Positions 1 through 7,987 of a stretch of 40,117 nucleotides of DNA are shown piece after piece; within the stretch, counting starts at the first letter, position 1; each line of letters opens with the position of its first letter. The notes beneath the pieces are model-generated. The model saw only the letters and a list, made by a program, of their open reading frames with translations, did not search any database and had not been told where the DNA came from. The translations under genes were made by a program, and so were the position numbers. The DNA is from a virus. Location of the stretch: the IMG/VR virus record IMGVR_UViG_3300015261_000106, positions 1 to 40,117 of that record, one strand, 5' to 3'.

Positions 1-20
1 CTGGTATGATGCGCGCCACT

Positions 21-110
21 GGAGAGATGCCGGAGTGGCCGAACGGGACGGATTCGAAATCCGTTGTACTGGCGACAGTACCTAGGGTTCAAATCCCTAT
101 CTCTCCGCCA
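21..110 (+). tRNA. tRNA-Ser (anticodon CGA), integration target
   Basis: A complete class II tRNA folds here: acceptor arms GGAGAGAT and ATCTCTCC, an anticodon stem ACGGA/TCCGT around loop TTCGAAA (anticodon CGA, serine), a long variable arm as expected for tRNA-Ser, T arm TAGGG-TTCAAAT-CCCTA and an encoded CCA end. Its last 27 bases are the start of the prophage attachment repeat, so the gene has been rebuilt by the phage att sequence. Confidence 0.97.
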
Positions 111-167
111 TTATTGAATACGACTAAGCCCCTGAAATGGTTGAACATTTCAGGGGCTTTTTCGTTT
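84..167. repeat. attL: 84-bp direct repeat (left prophage end)
   Basis: This segment matches 39995-40078 with a single difference (C at 124, T at 40035). It starts in the T stem of tRNA-Ser, covers the 3' end of the gene and continues through the downstream terminator. It marks the left boundary of the integrated element. Strand exchange probably lies within the shared block, which both attP and attB must have carried. Confidence 0.93.
126..162 (+). terminator. Rho-independent terminator after tRNA-Ser
   Basis: A perfect 13-bp stem (AAGCCCCTGAAAT with ATTTCAGGGGCTT) around an 8-nt loop is followed by a T run. It ends transcription of the tRNA gene. Since it lies inside the att repeat, an identical copy (40037-40073) stays at the right end, so both junctions keep a terminator. 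Confidence 0.9.
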
Positions 168-180
168 CCGGCGTTTGGTT

Positions 181-198
181 TAGGGCATTTTTAGGGCA
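181..198 (+). promoter_or_regulatory. Candidate left arm-type integrase sites (TAGGGCA x2)
   Basis: TAGGGCA occurs at 181-187 and 192-198, 11 bp apart. The same pair with the same 11-bp phase and orientation occurs at 39885-39902 on the other side of the attachment site. Paired direct repeats on both flanks of a core are typical of arm-type binding sites of tyrosine integrases. The role is inferred from position and symmetry only. Confidence 0.55.
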
Positions 199-268
199 AA
201 AATGCAGATTAGCGTAGTGCTATTCATCTGACTGCCTGGCGTCTTGGTCAACTCGTTCCGGCTGATAT

Positions 269-991
269 TCAGCCGAAGTGCCGCTGCCTATGGCAGTTAG
301 GACATAGGGCGATAGCGTTCTCTACCGAGTCCTCTCCGTGATCGACCAAGCGAATTACATGGTGGACTTCAAGGTAGGCAGTACCATTGGAGCGTCGATT
401 AAAGGGGGCTGAACTGCCACACCCTTCACAGTGGCTCTTGGCGCGTAAAAGAACTTCGGCCACAACGTCGGGATTACGTTCAAAGTCCTGCACTATCCGC
501 ACGGTACGCTTAGGCTTTCTTGGCGCAGTGGCGAGCCTCTGGAGCCTGGCTGCAGAATCATCCGCTATCGCTGACTGCACACGCCTATCAAAATCGTTAC
601 CGGCTGGCATAATTTCAGCCATGCCGGATAAACGTATTCGGAACTCTCGCAAAAGAGCACTGAGACCCCGGTGATTATTCCCACGGGCTGCCGAATAATC
701 TAAGTTGCTCTGCACCGAGCGAAGTGCAGTTAGCAAATCATTTGCTCCCCTGGCTGCGATGACTTCCAACATTGCCCGTATAGCGGGCAAACCTAGATTA
801 GCCTTCCATGGAGTGCCTTTTAATAAATGTGAATAGCAGTTGAGGTGCGCATTGGCTGTGTGGGGTTCGAACCCATGAGTAGCGGTCAATCGTGCAAACG
901 CAACACTGCGTTTGAGGGCTCCGCTTTCCACGCGCTGGGCTAAATCTAATGCTGTCGCTGCGGCGGCGTCGGAAATCAGAATACGACTCAT
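269..991 (-). CDS. HNH endonuclease-like protein
   Basis: A 240-aa protein whose last 55 residues form an HNH (McrA-type) nuclease domain: a CEGC zinc pair, then EVHH with the catalytic histidines, the asparagine of SVENAIALCPNC, and a final HRQRH. The first 180 residues are mostly helical and not recognised. A GAG 8 nt before the ATG is a modest ribosome site. It is the gene nearest attL, downstream of the integrase on the same strand, where phages often carry cargo. It may be a restriction-like defence nuclease or a homing-type enzyme; the sequence does not decide between them. Confidence 0.8.
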   Translation of the reverse strand: MSRILISDAAAATALDLAQRVESGALKRSVAFARLTATHGFEPHTANAHLNCYSHLLKGTPWKANLGLPAIRAMLEVIAARGANDLLTALRSVQSNLDYSAARGNNHRGLSALLREFRIRLSGMAEIMPAGNDFDRRVQSAIADDSAARLQRLATAPRKPKRTVRIVQDFERNPDVVAEVLLRAKSHCEGCGSSAPFNRRSNGTAYLEVHHVIRLVDHGEDSVENAIALCPNCHRQRHFG

Positions 992-1095
992 TGGTTGCTC
1001 TCGCCCGTCGTTATTAAAATATGCGCCCGCCGGCGGCGAACGTCGTCGGCGGAGTGCACTTAGCTGATCAAGCTGTAGGTTCAGTGAAGTGTCAA

Positions 1096-2310
1096 TTACA
1101 TTCTAAACCCTAGCATCTGCGAAACCATCCCTGCCATGCTTTTAGTATCAGTAGGAATCCAGCGTCCATAGTGTTTCCTAACCATCGTCGTATCCGCATG
1201 TCCCAGTTGTCGGGCAACCCATTCTACTGGCACATAGCTCGACAGCATCTGACTGGCAAAGGTATGCCGACACTGGTTAGCCCCGCGGTGCCTGACCCCA
1301 GCCTTGTTCAAATGCTCAGTAAACCATTTGCTCACCGTCCTCCCATTCCACAAAAAACCGCTGGTGCTGCTACGAAACAGAAACCTGACCTTCTGCTTCT
1401 TGCTGGTGATGTTGTCCCGCTGAATCACCTTTATCTCCTCGGAGGGCGCTTGATGCGCTGAGGCGACGATTTCCTTCATTAGTTCCAAGGCGGGGTCAAT
1501 AAGCTCAACTGCGCGCAGTCTGGCGCGCTCTTTGGGCACCTTGAACTCACCCACAACCAATGCACGCCGAACGTGCACCACTCCCGCTACTAGGTCTACG
1601 TCCTCCACTGCCAATGCAATGAGTTCAGAGAGGGATAGACCCGCCCAGCAGTTGAATACGATCATTCGGGTGTCCGGTAACCGAGCGAGATCTGTCTTCG
1701 CAATCATTTCAATTTCATCGCGGCTAAACGGATCTGCAAATTCAGAGTCGTTATCCGATCCAACGTTACTGATTCGGTCCAGGGGATTACTTTTCAGAAT
1801 TCCATCGCCAAACGCGTCTGCCCAAACTCCCCTGACGATGGTGAAAATGTCATTTACCGTTTTAGGCGCAAGACCTTGCTTCAACAGTTGAGCTTGAAAC
1901 AGGGCGATGTCGCTCCTGCTGACATCTACGATCCGCCGCTTCCCAAATTTTTTGCTGACGTGAATAGCCTTGCTCACGTAGTTAACCACGGTGCTCGAAG
2001 CCTTTTGAGCTCGCTGCACCTCTAGCCACCGATCAATCCCCTCTTGAACTGTACGTTTATTTGCAGGTCCTCCAGTTCCTGAGAACATTGCTGCACGAGG
2101 GGAGTTGGGGAAATGAGCGGCATAATCGAATCGGCCTTCTTTGATCTCGGTAATGATTGTTCGTCGCTTATTGTCCGCATAAGCAATCGAAGTTTTGTTG
2201 ACCTTGGCGATACCATCCAAGGGTTCACGACATCGTTGCCCATTTAAGATGAACCAGATACGTAGCTGCTTGCCATTCATTTCTACGCCGGTCGGTAGCT
2301 TGTCGGTCAT
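1096..2310 (-). CDS. int: Tyrosine site-specific integrase
   Basis: A 404-aa phage integrase with an N-terminal arm-binding region, a core-binding SAM-like domain (about 85-180) and a C-terminal catalytic domain. Visible catalytic elements are Lys in KVPKERARLR, Arg348 in NQCRHTFAS, His371 in QLGHAD and the nucleophile Tyr381 in RKHYGRW. The first catalytic arginine, expected in a GLRxSEL motif, is Ser226 here (GLSLSEL), and the usual His of HxxR is Asn345. The start ATG overlaps the stop of the excisionase-like gene as ATGA, so the two are translationally coupled. It lies beside attL and very probably integrates the element into tRNA-Ser. Confidence 0.93.
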   Translation of the reverse strand: MTDKLPTGVEMNGKQLRIWFILNGQRCREPLDGIAKVNKTSIAYADNKRRTIITEIKEGRFDYAAHFPNSPRAAMFSGTGGPANKRTVQEGIDRWLEVQRAQKASSTVVNYVSKAIHVSKKFGKRRIVDVSRSDIALFQAQLLKQGLAPKTVNDIFTIVRGVWADAFGDGILKSNPLDRISNVGSDNDSEFADPFSRDEIEMIAKTDLARLPDTRMIVFNCWAGLSLSELIALAVEDVDLVAGVVHVRRALVVGEFKVPKERARLRAVELIDPALELMKEIVASAHQAPSEEIKVIQRDNITSKKQKVRFLFRSSTSGFLWNGRTVSKWFTEHLNKAGVRHRGANQCRHTFASQMLSSYVPVEWVARQLGHADTTMVRKHYGRWIPTDTKSMAGMVSQMLGFRM

Positions 2311-2558
2311 GGTTGGCCCTCCATCCAGCGTTCAATGGCAGACCGGTTGTAGACGATCACATTGGCTGGATCCCAGCGCCAGTGTTTGCCCTCAAGCCAG
2401 ATTCCCTTCGAGCGATATTTGCGAACAGCTTCGGTGCTAAGACCGAAGATGGGGTACAACAAGTCCTGGCGAAACCAGGCGCCCGAGCTTGTATAAATTC
2501 GGTTTATATCAGTGGTAGCCTCAGTAGCGCTTATTACACATGTAGCGGCCTTTCTCAT
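2307..2558 (-). CDS. Excisionase-like DNA-binding protein
   Basis: An 83-aa protein with a winged-helix excisionase look: LLYPIFGLSTEAVRKYR, then KHWRWDPAN and a closing IERWMEG helix, as in phage Xis proteins that set the direction of integrase. It overlaps the primase gene upstream and int downstream, both as ATGA. A good ribosome site (AAGGAG) precedes the ATG inside the end of the primase gene. Being read from the early operon, it would be made together with replication functions on induction. The family call rests on motif resemblance and position next to int. Confidence 0.75.
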   Translation of the reverse strand: MRKAATCVISATEATTDINRIYTSSGAWFRQDLLYPIFGLSTEAVRKYRSKGIWLEGKHWRWDPANVIVYNRSAIERWMEGQP

Positions 2559-5299
2559 CGGGTTGCTCCTTGCATCCTGTTGTTACGCTTAAATACCCAG
2601 CATTTCACCGTCATTGATCGGTTCATCATTGGGTTTTGGGCGGCCTGCCAGGCGCGTACAGCGCTGTAGGTCGCCTTGTTGCTTTCGAGTAATTTACGGC
2701 TACGGCTGTCGACCAGCAGCGACCTCAGAGTTTTAAGGTCGGCCAGGTTCTGCCGATGTTCGCTGGCTAGCTCGGCGAATTCATTCAGATTGATCGCGAT
2801 TAGTTGTGGGTCATTGCTGTGATTGACTTGGGGCCCTTCGCCGAGGGTTTCTAAGTAGTCGTAAACGTCCCAAAACTCAGCCACCAACGGGTGGTCGGCG
2901 CTGATGGCTCCCTGACGCTCCAGAGCCATGGCGGTCAAGGCCTGTTGCGTGATGAGCCTCTGACTTTCTTCCAGAGGGCAGATCAGGTCCAGGCAATCGA
3001 CAAGGGCCATGATTTGGCTGTGATTCTTGATGATCCGCTCAACACGGATCTCCTTGAGTTCACGCAAACCTTGCTCATGCACCGCCACACGCTCGGAAAA
3101 CTTCGCCATAGCCTGGGCCTCAGCTCGCACCGCCATCAGCAGAAAATAGCTGAGCTGTTCGACAGGTATTAGGTTGAGGTTGTCAGCTGCCGCCCGGCTC
3201 TCTGTGGTCACCTCAGGGCGGGCGAAATGAGTTTTGATAATTCGGGTTAGGATTGCCTCAGATGCACTGACGTCGGCGTTCTGGCTTATGGCTATGGTCC
3301 CCCGAAACGGTGGCTCGTAGGTTTCGTTGCCACTGGTTTTCATGCCTCTGGTGCCGAGGGTACCGCCGCCAAAAAAGTCTTTGAGTTCGTCCCAATCAAA
3401 CCCCTTGGCATGCACCTTATCTGGCTCGTTGCGGTCGCCCTCGATCAGGACCACAGGCATGTTGGACACTTGACCCATAGCGCGCTGCCGACCGGCACGG
3501 GTCGATTTTGATGGATCGAACCCTTCGTACTCTCGTCCCAGCAGCTTCCATAGAAAAGTCAGTAATGTTGTTTTACCGGCACCTGCCTCACCGGTGACCT
3601 CCAGAAAAGGAAACGATTTGTACCGGGCGCGGATTTGTTCGGCGAACAATGAGCCAAACCAAAACGCCAGCGCTACGATTCCCCTGGCACCAAAGCAGGT
3701 CCACAACATCGGTAACCAGTCCTGGCGGTACTGTTGGCCGTCGCGCTGAATGTGCATCGCAATTGACTTCTGCAGCGTCTTGAGCCGCAGCTTGTCGAAT
3801 TCAAAGAAGTCTTCTTTATTGACCTTGCTGAGAATGCCATTCCGTACGGCTAGGTCACCGAACACGTAAGCGCCATGCTCTTTGCTGTAGCCCACGTAAT
3901 CGATCGTCTCTACTGTTTTCAGCCCGTAGAGTTGGTCCTTCATGATCTTGTCGAGTTGCCGGCCGCTGCCAGTGAATACCGCGCCGGCAGCCATGCTGAG
4001 CAGGCGCTTTTTAAACTCGCTGGCGGCAGCGACCTGGCCGCCCGTAAAGGTATTCTTCACGCTACCGCCATCGTGGGGAAAGTCCACGCGGAAGTAGTAC
4101 CAGGACTCGTCGGTTACCTCGTTGCGTTGGAAATACAGCGCTTGGGGATAGCAATTGGCGATTTCAACGATGCCTCCGCATTGGCGTAGCACCTTCTCTC
4201 GACGTTGTTTGTCGGTAAGCAACTGGTCTTCGTGGCGCTCCGAAGACTCCAACGCCTGCATGGCCTTGTTGAACTTCTCCAGATCCATCTTGAACCAGTA
4301 CAACCGACTCTCGAACTCGAAGTGAAATTCATGACGCTCGCGCCATTCGTACATCCGTACGCCTTTCTCAGAAGCGCTTTCAGCGATCAGAAGCGAGCCG
4401 TGATAGCGGGCGGCTGCCAAGTCTTTAGTGATTTGCTCGGTACGCTGGATCTCATCATCCACAAAGGCCCAGCGCTGATGCAGGTCGTTCCAGTCAACTT
4501 TGCGGCTGTCGGGCTGAGGGATTTGGGCCGCTTCACTCTCATAACCCAAAGCCCGGGCCTGCCGAACCCACTGCCTAGTGTATCTGTGTGCACCAGGTTC
4601 GTTGTCCAGCGCCCAAACCAGTTTTGGCAGCTTGCCCCCGCGCAGCCTTGCAAGCGCTTTCAATGACTCTTCAGGAAAGGCGTTGGACGACATAGACGAC
4701 ACCGTCGCGATATCGTTGTGCACCATAGCAATGGCGTCAAAGATTCCCTCGACGATCCACAGTTCACTGACCTTCAACAGCTCGACGCAAGGCGGACACC
4801 ACCAAACGCCGCGGGGACTATCGCCGGGTTTGAAGCGAGCCTTCATCTTGCCAAATCGGTGCGGACGATCAATGAGCCGTTCCCAATAACCCCCTTTCTC
4901 CAGGGCAAATCGGACTGTGGCGCTGCCTTCGTTCAGTTCACGTGAGTAGAACGATTCCTGGGTGAACCATCCTTGAATGAACTCAAGCCGAAACCCCCGC
5001 GCAAACGTTAGGTAAGCCCGAGCTGTAGCATTAGGATACTGATCACAGGAGGGCGCCCGGCGGCTCCAATCATCGAACAGATCCTCGTACAGCTCCTTGA
5101 CGTGCCAGCGCTTGCCGCATTTGCTTTCGCGTCCGCAAAGGATCAGCCATGGTTTAGAAACACGGGTGTACAGCTCTTTTTGTCCGCAGGCCGGACACTT
5201 GCCGCCGCGCCAATAGACGTCGCTGAGTCGCGCTTTAAAGTCGTAATCGTTCTTGAGCCGTTGAAGTACTTCGGCCCGTAGTGTTTCTGACAGTTCCAT
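2555..5299 (-). CDS. Phage replication protein: zinc-ribbon, Toprim primase and helicase ATPase
   Basis: A large multidomain replication protein, 914 aa from the ATG at 5299 (an in-frame TTG at 5320 would add 7 residues). It opens with a zinc ribbon (CPACG at 35-39, then CGRESKCGKRW). A Toprim-like segment follows (ELWIVEGIFDAIAMV, later VWALDNEPG) at about 180-240. Further on is a Walker A loop (GEAGAGKTTLL) and a Walker B-like VVLIEGD of a helicase-type ATPase. This layout fits a primase-helicase that starts phage DNA replication, standing in for the P2 A-type protein, of which I see no trace. It is in the middle of the early operon and ends overlapping the excisionase-like gene. Confidence 0.85.
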   Translation of the reverse strand: MELSETLRAEVLQRLKNDYDFKARLSDVYWRGGKCPACGQKELYTRVSKPWLILCGRESKCGKRWHVKELYEDLFDDWSRRAPSCDQYPNATARAYLTFARGFRLEFIQGWFTQESFYSRELNEGSATVRFALEKGGYWERLIDRPHRFGKMKARFKPGDSPRGVWWCPPCVELLKVSELWIVEGIFDAIAMVHNDIATVSSMSSNAFPEESLKALARLRGGKLPKLVWALDNEPGAHRYTRQWVRQARALGYESEAAQIPQPDSRKVDWNDLHQRWAFVDDEIQRTEQITKDLAAARYHGSLLIAESASEKGVRMYEWRERHEFHFEFESRLYWFKMDLEKFNKAMQALESSERHEDQLLTDKQRREKVLRQCGGIVEIANCYPQALYFQRNEVTDESWYYFRVDFPHDGGSVKNTFTGGQVAAASEFKKRLLSMAAGAVFTGSGRQLDKIMKDQLYGLKTVETIDYVGYSKEHGAYVFGDLAVRNGILSKVNKEDFFEFDKLRLKTLQKSIAMHIQRDGQQYRQDWLPMLWTCFGARGIVALAFWFGSLFAEQIRARYKSFPFLEVTGEAGAGKTTLLTFLWKLLGREYEGFDPSKSTRAGRQRAMGQVSNMPVVLIEGDRNEPDKVHAKGFDWDELKDFFGGGTLGTRGMKTSGNETYEPPFRGTIAISQNADVSASEAILTRIIKTHFARPEVTTESRAAADNLNLIPVEQLSYFLLMAVRAEAQAMAKFSERVAVHEQGLRELKEIRVERIIKNHSQIMALVDCLDLICPLEESQRLITQQALTAMALERQGAISADHPLVAEFWDVYDYLETLGEGPQVNHSNDPQLIAINLNEFAELASEHRQNLADLKTLRSLLVDSRSRKLLESNKATYSAVRAWQAAQNPMMNRSMTVKCWVFKRNNRMQGATR

Positions 5300-5365
5300 G
5301 TTGCACCAAGTCGTGGGCAATACCCACCCAGCCCCACGTTCGCGTGGGGTTGAGTCAATTCATAG

Positions 5366-5620
5366 TTAGAGCGAATCAGGCAAGTTGGGAGTGACGTAAG
5401 GACGCATTGGCGCCGCGTATTGCTCGGTCCAGGCTAACTGCACCAAGTTCGTCGCAATGCCGGGTGGCACCTCCAACGCGACGATCAAGTGATGAACGCA
5501 GTTTTTGAACAGCTGATCGCCATTGATTAGATGCTTCGCCTGATGTCGGGCCAGATAAGCGAGAGCAGCGCGTTGCATGCTGCTGCGGTAATCGTGCGGA
5601 ATAGGCTGGCTATCGTTCAT
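5366..5620 (-). CDS. Small hypothetical phage protein (early operon)
   Basis: An 84-aa protein that I do not recognise. It has a basic, helical N-terminal half (SMQRAALAYLARHQAKHL) and a VPPGIATNLVQLAW segment. Its ATG overlaps the end of the Ogr-like gene by 11 bp, and it is separated by 66 bp from the primase start. The tight packing supports a real gene in the early operon. No membrane segment or catalytic motif is visible. Confidence 0.65.
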   Translation of the reverse strand: MNDSQPIPHDYRSSMQRAALAYLARHQAKHLINGDQLFKNCVHHLIVALEVPPGIATNLVQLAWTEQYAAPMRPYVTPNLPDSL

Positions 5621-5906
5621 TTAGTCCGCTCTGTCCTTGAGGGGGCAATAGGTCGAGTTGAGCTACGGTGGTGGCCATTGCCTCACGGCGCAGCGCTACA
5701 TCTGCCAGTGGCAGCTTGACTGATGGATTCGCCATCCCGCTGGGGCTCATTTCGTGTGTCATTTCAAACTGGGCGCGTACAGACCAGCCGCAAGCCTCGT
5801 TAGTGCATTGCAGATAAGCAATGCGAAGAAATACATGTGTACCTTCACTGGTACGGATGCGCATCCGCGACAGGCAATGAGGGCAGACCAGTTTGTATGT
5901 GCTCAT
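5610..5906 (-). CDS. ogr: Ogr/Delta-like zinc-finger activator of late transcription
   Basis: A 98-aa protein whose N-terminal part matches the Ogr/Delta family: CPHC (Cys8, Cys11), RIRTSEGT, then a second pair CTNEACG (Cys34, Cys39) and an aromatic tail. In P2, Ogr binds zinc and activates late promoters through RNA polymerase alpha. P2 ogr lies next to attL beyond gene D, but here the gene lies in the early operon, overlapping its upstream neighbour by 62 bp. The three TGT-N13-ACA sites in front of late units (18181, 23113, 29609) are its likely targets. Confidence 0.85.
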   Translation of the reverse strand: MSTYKLVCPHCLSRMRIRTSEGTHVFLRIAYLQCTNEACGWSVRAQFEMTHEMSPSGMANPSVKLPLADVALRREAMATTVAQLDLLPPQGQSGLNER

Positions 5907-6150
5907 GGCAGCGTCCTTGCGCTAGGGCTGATGTAGTGATAGCTGACGGCACGGTGCCGACCTTGATACCCAGTAAAACTGCGGCCCGATGAGCTTCACC
6001 CCGACGGCCTTTCTTACGTCCATTAAGCAAGTCGCTGACCAAGCTTGTGTTAAGCGTATTACGGCGGCAAAACTCGGCAATACTAAGGCCCAGCCGATCC
6101 AATTCGGCTCGGGCTTGCTCGCGTGTAAAAGGGGAGGGCATAGTGTCCAT
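5845..6150 (-). CDS. Cro-like HTH DNA-binding protein (BcepMu gp16-type)
   Basis: A 101-aa protein, or 98 aa if the ATG at 6141 is used; neither start has a strong ribosome site. Residues 10-55 form a helix-turn-helix of the kind in phage-associated BcepMu gp16-like proteins: LGLSIAEFCRRN, TSLVSDLLNGRKKGRRGEAHRAAVLLGIK. It is the first gene of the leftward early operon and faces the repressor across the control region. It therefore probably plays a Cro/Cox-type part in the lysogeny switch. The tail past residue 60 overlaps the Ogr-like gene in another frame. Confidence 0.8.
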   Translation of the reverse strand: MDTMPSPFTREQARAELDRLGLSIAEFCRRNTLNTSLVSDLLNGRKKGRRGEAHRAAVLLGIKVGTVPSAITTSALAQGRCHEHIQTGLPSLPVADAHPYQ

Positions 6151-6165
6151 TCGTCGGCATCCGTG

Positions 6166-6207
6166 TTGACTTTGGCGAAATTATGCCCAATAAATTATGC
6201 CTGTAAA
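6166..6207. promoter_or_regulatory. Divergent early/repressor promoters with operator repeats
   Basis: Leftward early promoter: TTTACA (minus strand, 6207-6202), a 16-bp spacer and CATAAT (6185-6180). Rightward repressor promoter: TTGACT at 6166-6171 with a weak AT-rich -10 around 6189-6196. AATTATGCC occurs twice as a direct repeat (6179-6187, 6193-6201), covering both -10 regions, and is the likely operator. The hexamers are read directly; operator function is inference. Confidence 0.65.
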
Positions 6208-6217
6208 GGGTGAAAGC

Positions 6218-6592
6218 TTGAGAAATTGTGCATCAAAACAAGACAAGGAAATTGGAGTAGGCGAGCGCTTACGCGAAGAACGAGTGAGGCTTGGGCTTAG
6301 TCAAGATGCACTTGCGCAACTGGGTGGCATCACCCGAAATACTCAGGGCAGTTATGAAAAAGGTGAGCGAAACCCTGATTCTGTGTACCTCACAGCGGTG
6401 ATCAAGGCTGGGGTCGATGCTCTGTATGTCCTGACAGCAAGGCATACGCATCGTGCGGTCGAAGGCCTGAGTGAGTCAGAAGAGCGGCTAGTACAGCAGT
6501 TCAGAATGTTGTCTGACTATGACCAAAAAGCTGTGCATCGTATCGTTGGCCTTATGGCTGAGAAAATCGAGCGCACAGAGCCTGCGAAATAA
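6218..6592 (+). CDS. cI-like HTH repressor of the prophage
   Basis: An XRE-family regulator: HTH at about residues 10-65 (GERLREERVRLGLSQDALAQLGG, shown here in parts: GLSQDALAQ, TRNTQGSYEKGERNP), then a helical C-terminal tail (SESEERLVQQFRMLS) likely used for dimerisation. An ATG exists at 6197, but it sits inside the promoter/operator. I choose the TTG at 6218, which has AAAGGG 7 nt upstream and lies past the expected transcript start, giving 124 aa. There is no S24 peptidase domain, so inactivation is not by LexA-type self-cleavage; it resembles the short P2 C repressor in that respect. Confidence 0.82.
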   Translation: MRNCASKQDKEIGVGERLREERVRLGLSQDALAQLGGITRNTQGSYEKGERNPDSVYLTAVIKAGVDALYVLTARHTHRAVEGLSESEERLVQQFRMLSDYDQKAVHRIVGLMAEKIERTEPAK

Positions 6593-6693
6593 CTCGTTGA
6601 AATTTTGCCGATTCGTTACGACGGATTTCGGTTTTGATTTCCCACAAGCCTAAGTAACGTTGCGCACGCGACGCACTTAATGGAGTAGTGGGT

Positions 6694-6867
6694 ATGTTAG
6701 ATCAGGATAAAAAAGACAAACTTCGCGTAGGAAGAACCAATAGCGAAAAATCTGAGCTGACACAAGAAGAGTGGAATCTTCTTACATGGTATAGGGAAAT
6801 GTCTGAGGTCGATCAGGGGTATTTCCAGCGGGTAGCGATGGCTTTGGCATACGCACTTCGAGCATAG
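6694..6867 (+). CDS. 57-aa ORF resembling the repressor C-terminal tail
   Basis: A short ORF downstream of the repressor, with a purine-rich ribosome site (GGAGTAGTGGG) ahead of the ATG. The product is basic at the start and then helical (LTQEEWNLLTWYREMSE, VDQGYFQRVAMALAYALRA). That part lines up with the repressor tail (SESEERLVQQFRMLSDYDQ) in the order acidic-hydrophobic-R-M-S-D/V-D-Q, but has no HTH. It could be a decoy subunit that pairs with the repressor, or the remnant of a duplicated regulator. The ORF is plausible but short; function is inference. Confidence 0.5.
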   Translation: MLDQDKKDKLRVGRTNSEKSELTQEEWNLLTWYREMSEVDQGYFQRVAMALAYALRA

Positions 6868-6913
6868 ATCATCCGGACGGAATGATTAGTCAAAACAATT
6901 ACCGAAATAACGA

Positions 6914-6939
6914 AGCAACCCGGTTCAAATCGGGTTGCT
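6914..6939. terminator. Hairpin between convergent repressor and abi transcripts
   Basis: A perfect 9-bp stem AGCAACCCG/CGGGTTGCT around an 8-nt loop. Minus-strand transcripts would continue into a T-rich stretch, and plus-strand ones into GTTCTAGATTT. It probably ends the abi transcript and perhaps also the repressor transcript. Confidence 0.65.
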
Positions 6940-6977
6940 CGTTCTAGATTTATCGTGGCGGTTAGCTGATCGTGACG

Positions 6978-7976
6978 TTAAATGCCAAAAAGCTGTCTAG
7001 GGAATCCTTTTTCATCGGGTAAGCCAAGCGCCGCGAAGGGGCAGCCAGGTACCTGAGGCTTCGAGTCTATGACGTCTGCCACTTGGTGGATCCACTGAGA
7101 GTTGGCGCCGATGGTTTTAACTAGAAACCAGAGAACTGCAATGAGTCCGTATAGGCGGCAAGTGGCGTTCGCATCAAGGTTGAGTTTTTTAAAATATGCA
7201 TCGTTCGGGACCGTAGGCAGTGGGTTTGCCGAAATCTGATTCCAGATACGACCGTGGTGGGCGCATCGATTCCGCAAAGTGTTGATCTCCTGCAGCCATT
7301 CTTTGAGGGTCCTGGAATTGGTCAGCCCGAGCCGGCTGCTGATCCTGTTGCGATGGCTGTCTTTAAGGATCTCGAAATATTTGGATGCTGTACCGAAGTC
7401 CCAAGCTTCAACAACTACCCAGAAGGGCATCGCTCTATGGTGCTTGCGATGCCATTCGATGCTGTCCTCCCGACTGCGACGAATTTGTTCATCTTGACGC
7501 GCCGACCATTCATCCCAAATGTTCCGTTGCTTACCGCTTTTTGTGGTGAAGGTCCTGGCTTGAGAGGGATTGATGAAACTGACGTCTTGATAGGCCATCG
7601 GGTCGTGGTAACCCACCTCATGAGCGATCACCGATCGTACATGAACCTCTACGCGCTCAATGGCGTCGAGCATCAGTTGGCGTAGTTTTTTGTCGAACAG
7701 GTAGATTTCAAAAACCGAGTCGAACGCTGTACCTGGAGTAAATGTGTTTTGCCGCAGGGGCTTTTTGCTGACGGTGCACAGCGTCACGTTACCGTTTGAA
7801 TCGCGGAGGAATTCGCGGCATGGATACCAGAACCCACTCAGGCGGTAATAGCCAACCTGACTAAGCTTACGTTCGGTGCGAGGAGCATCAGCGATGTGCA
7901 TGCCACGGCTGGCGAGCAGCGCGCATAGATCGCTGTAGGATCGAAAAGGCTTTGGCGGAGCTAATTGCGGCGACAT
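6978..7976 (-). CDS. Abi_2 family (AbiD/AbiF-like) abortive-infection protein, HEPN fold
   Basis: 332 aa from the ATG at 7976. It has the family signature: an N-terminal LLASRGMHIAD, then KLSQVGYYRLSGFWYPCR, and a HEPN-type R-x4-H motif (RNRCAH, about 235-240) followed by HGRIWN. Abi_2 proteins block phage growth at the cost of the cell, and the HEPN motif suggests an RNase. A TTG at 8003 would add nine residues but lies in the terminator of the small RNA upstream; ATG 7976 has GGACAAAGG before it. The gene faces the repressor module and sits downstream of a promoter-RNA-terminator unit that probably controls it. Confidence 0.88.
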   Translation of the reverse strand: MSPQLAPPKPFRSYSDLCALLASRGMHIADAPRTERKLSQVGYYRLSGFWYPCREFLRDSNGNVTLCTVSKKPLRQNTFTPGTAFDSVFEIYLFDKKLRQLMLDAIERVEVHVRSVIAHEVGYHDPMAYQDVSFINPSQARTFTTKSGKQRNIWDEWSARQDEQIRRSREDSIEWHRKHHRAMPFWVVVEAWDFGTASKYFEILKDSHRNRISSRLGLTNSRTLKEWLQEINTLRNRCAHHGRIWNQISANPLPTVPNDAYFKKLNLDANATCRLYGLIAVLWFLVKTIGANSQWIHQVADVIDSKPQVPGCPFAALGLPDEKGFPRQLFGI

Positions 7977-7987
7977 CCTTTGTCCAG

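Noticed and set aside
6197-6592. Repressor starting at the ATG 6197
   Set aside because: This ATG lies in the operator repeat and before the expected transcript start. The TTG at 6218 has a proper ribosome site.
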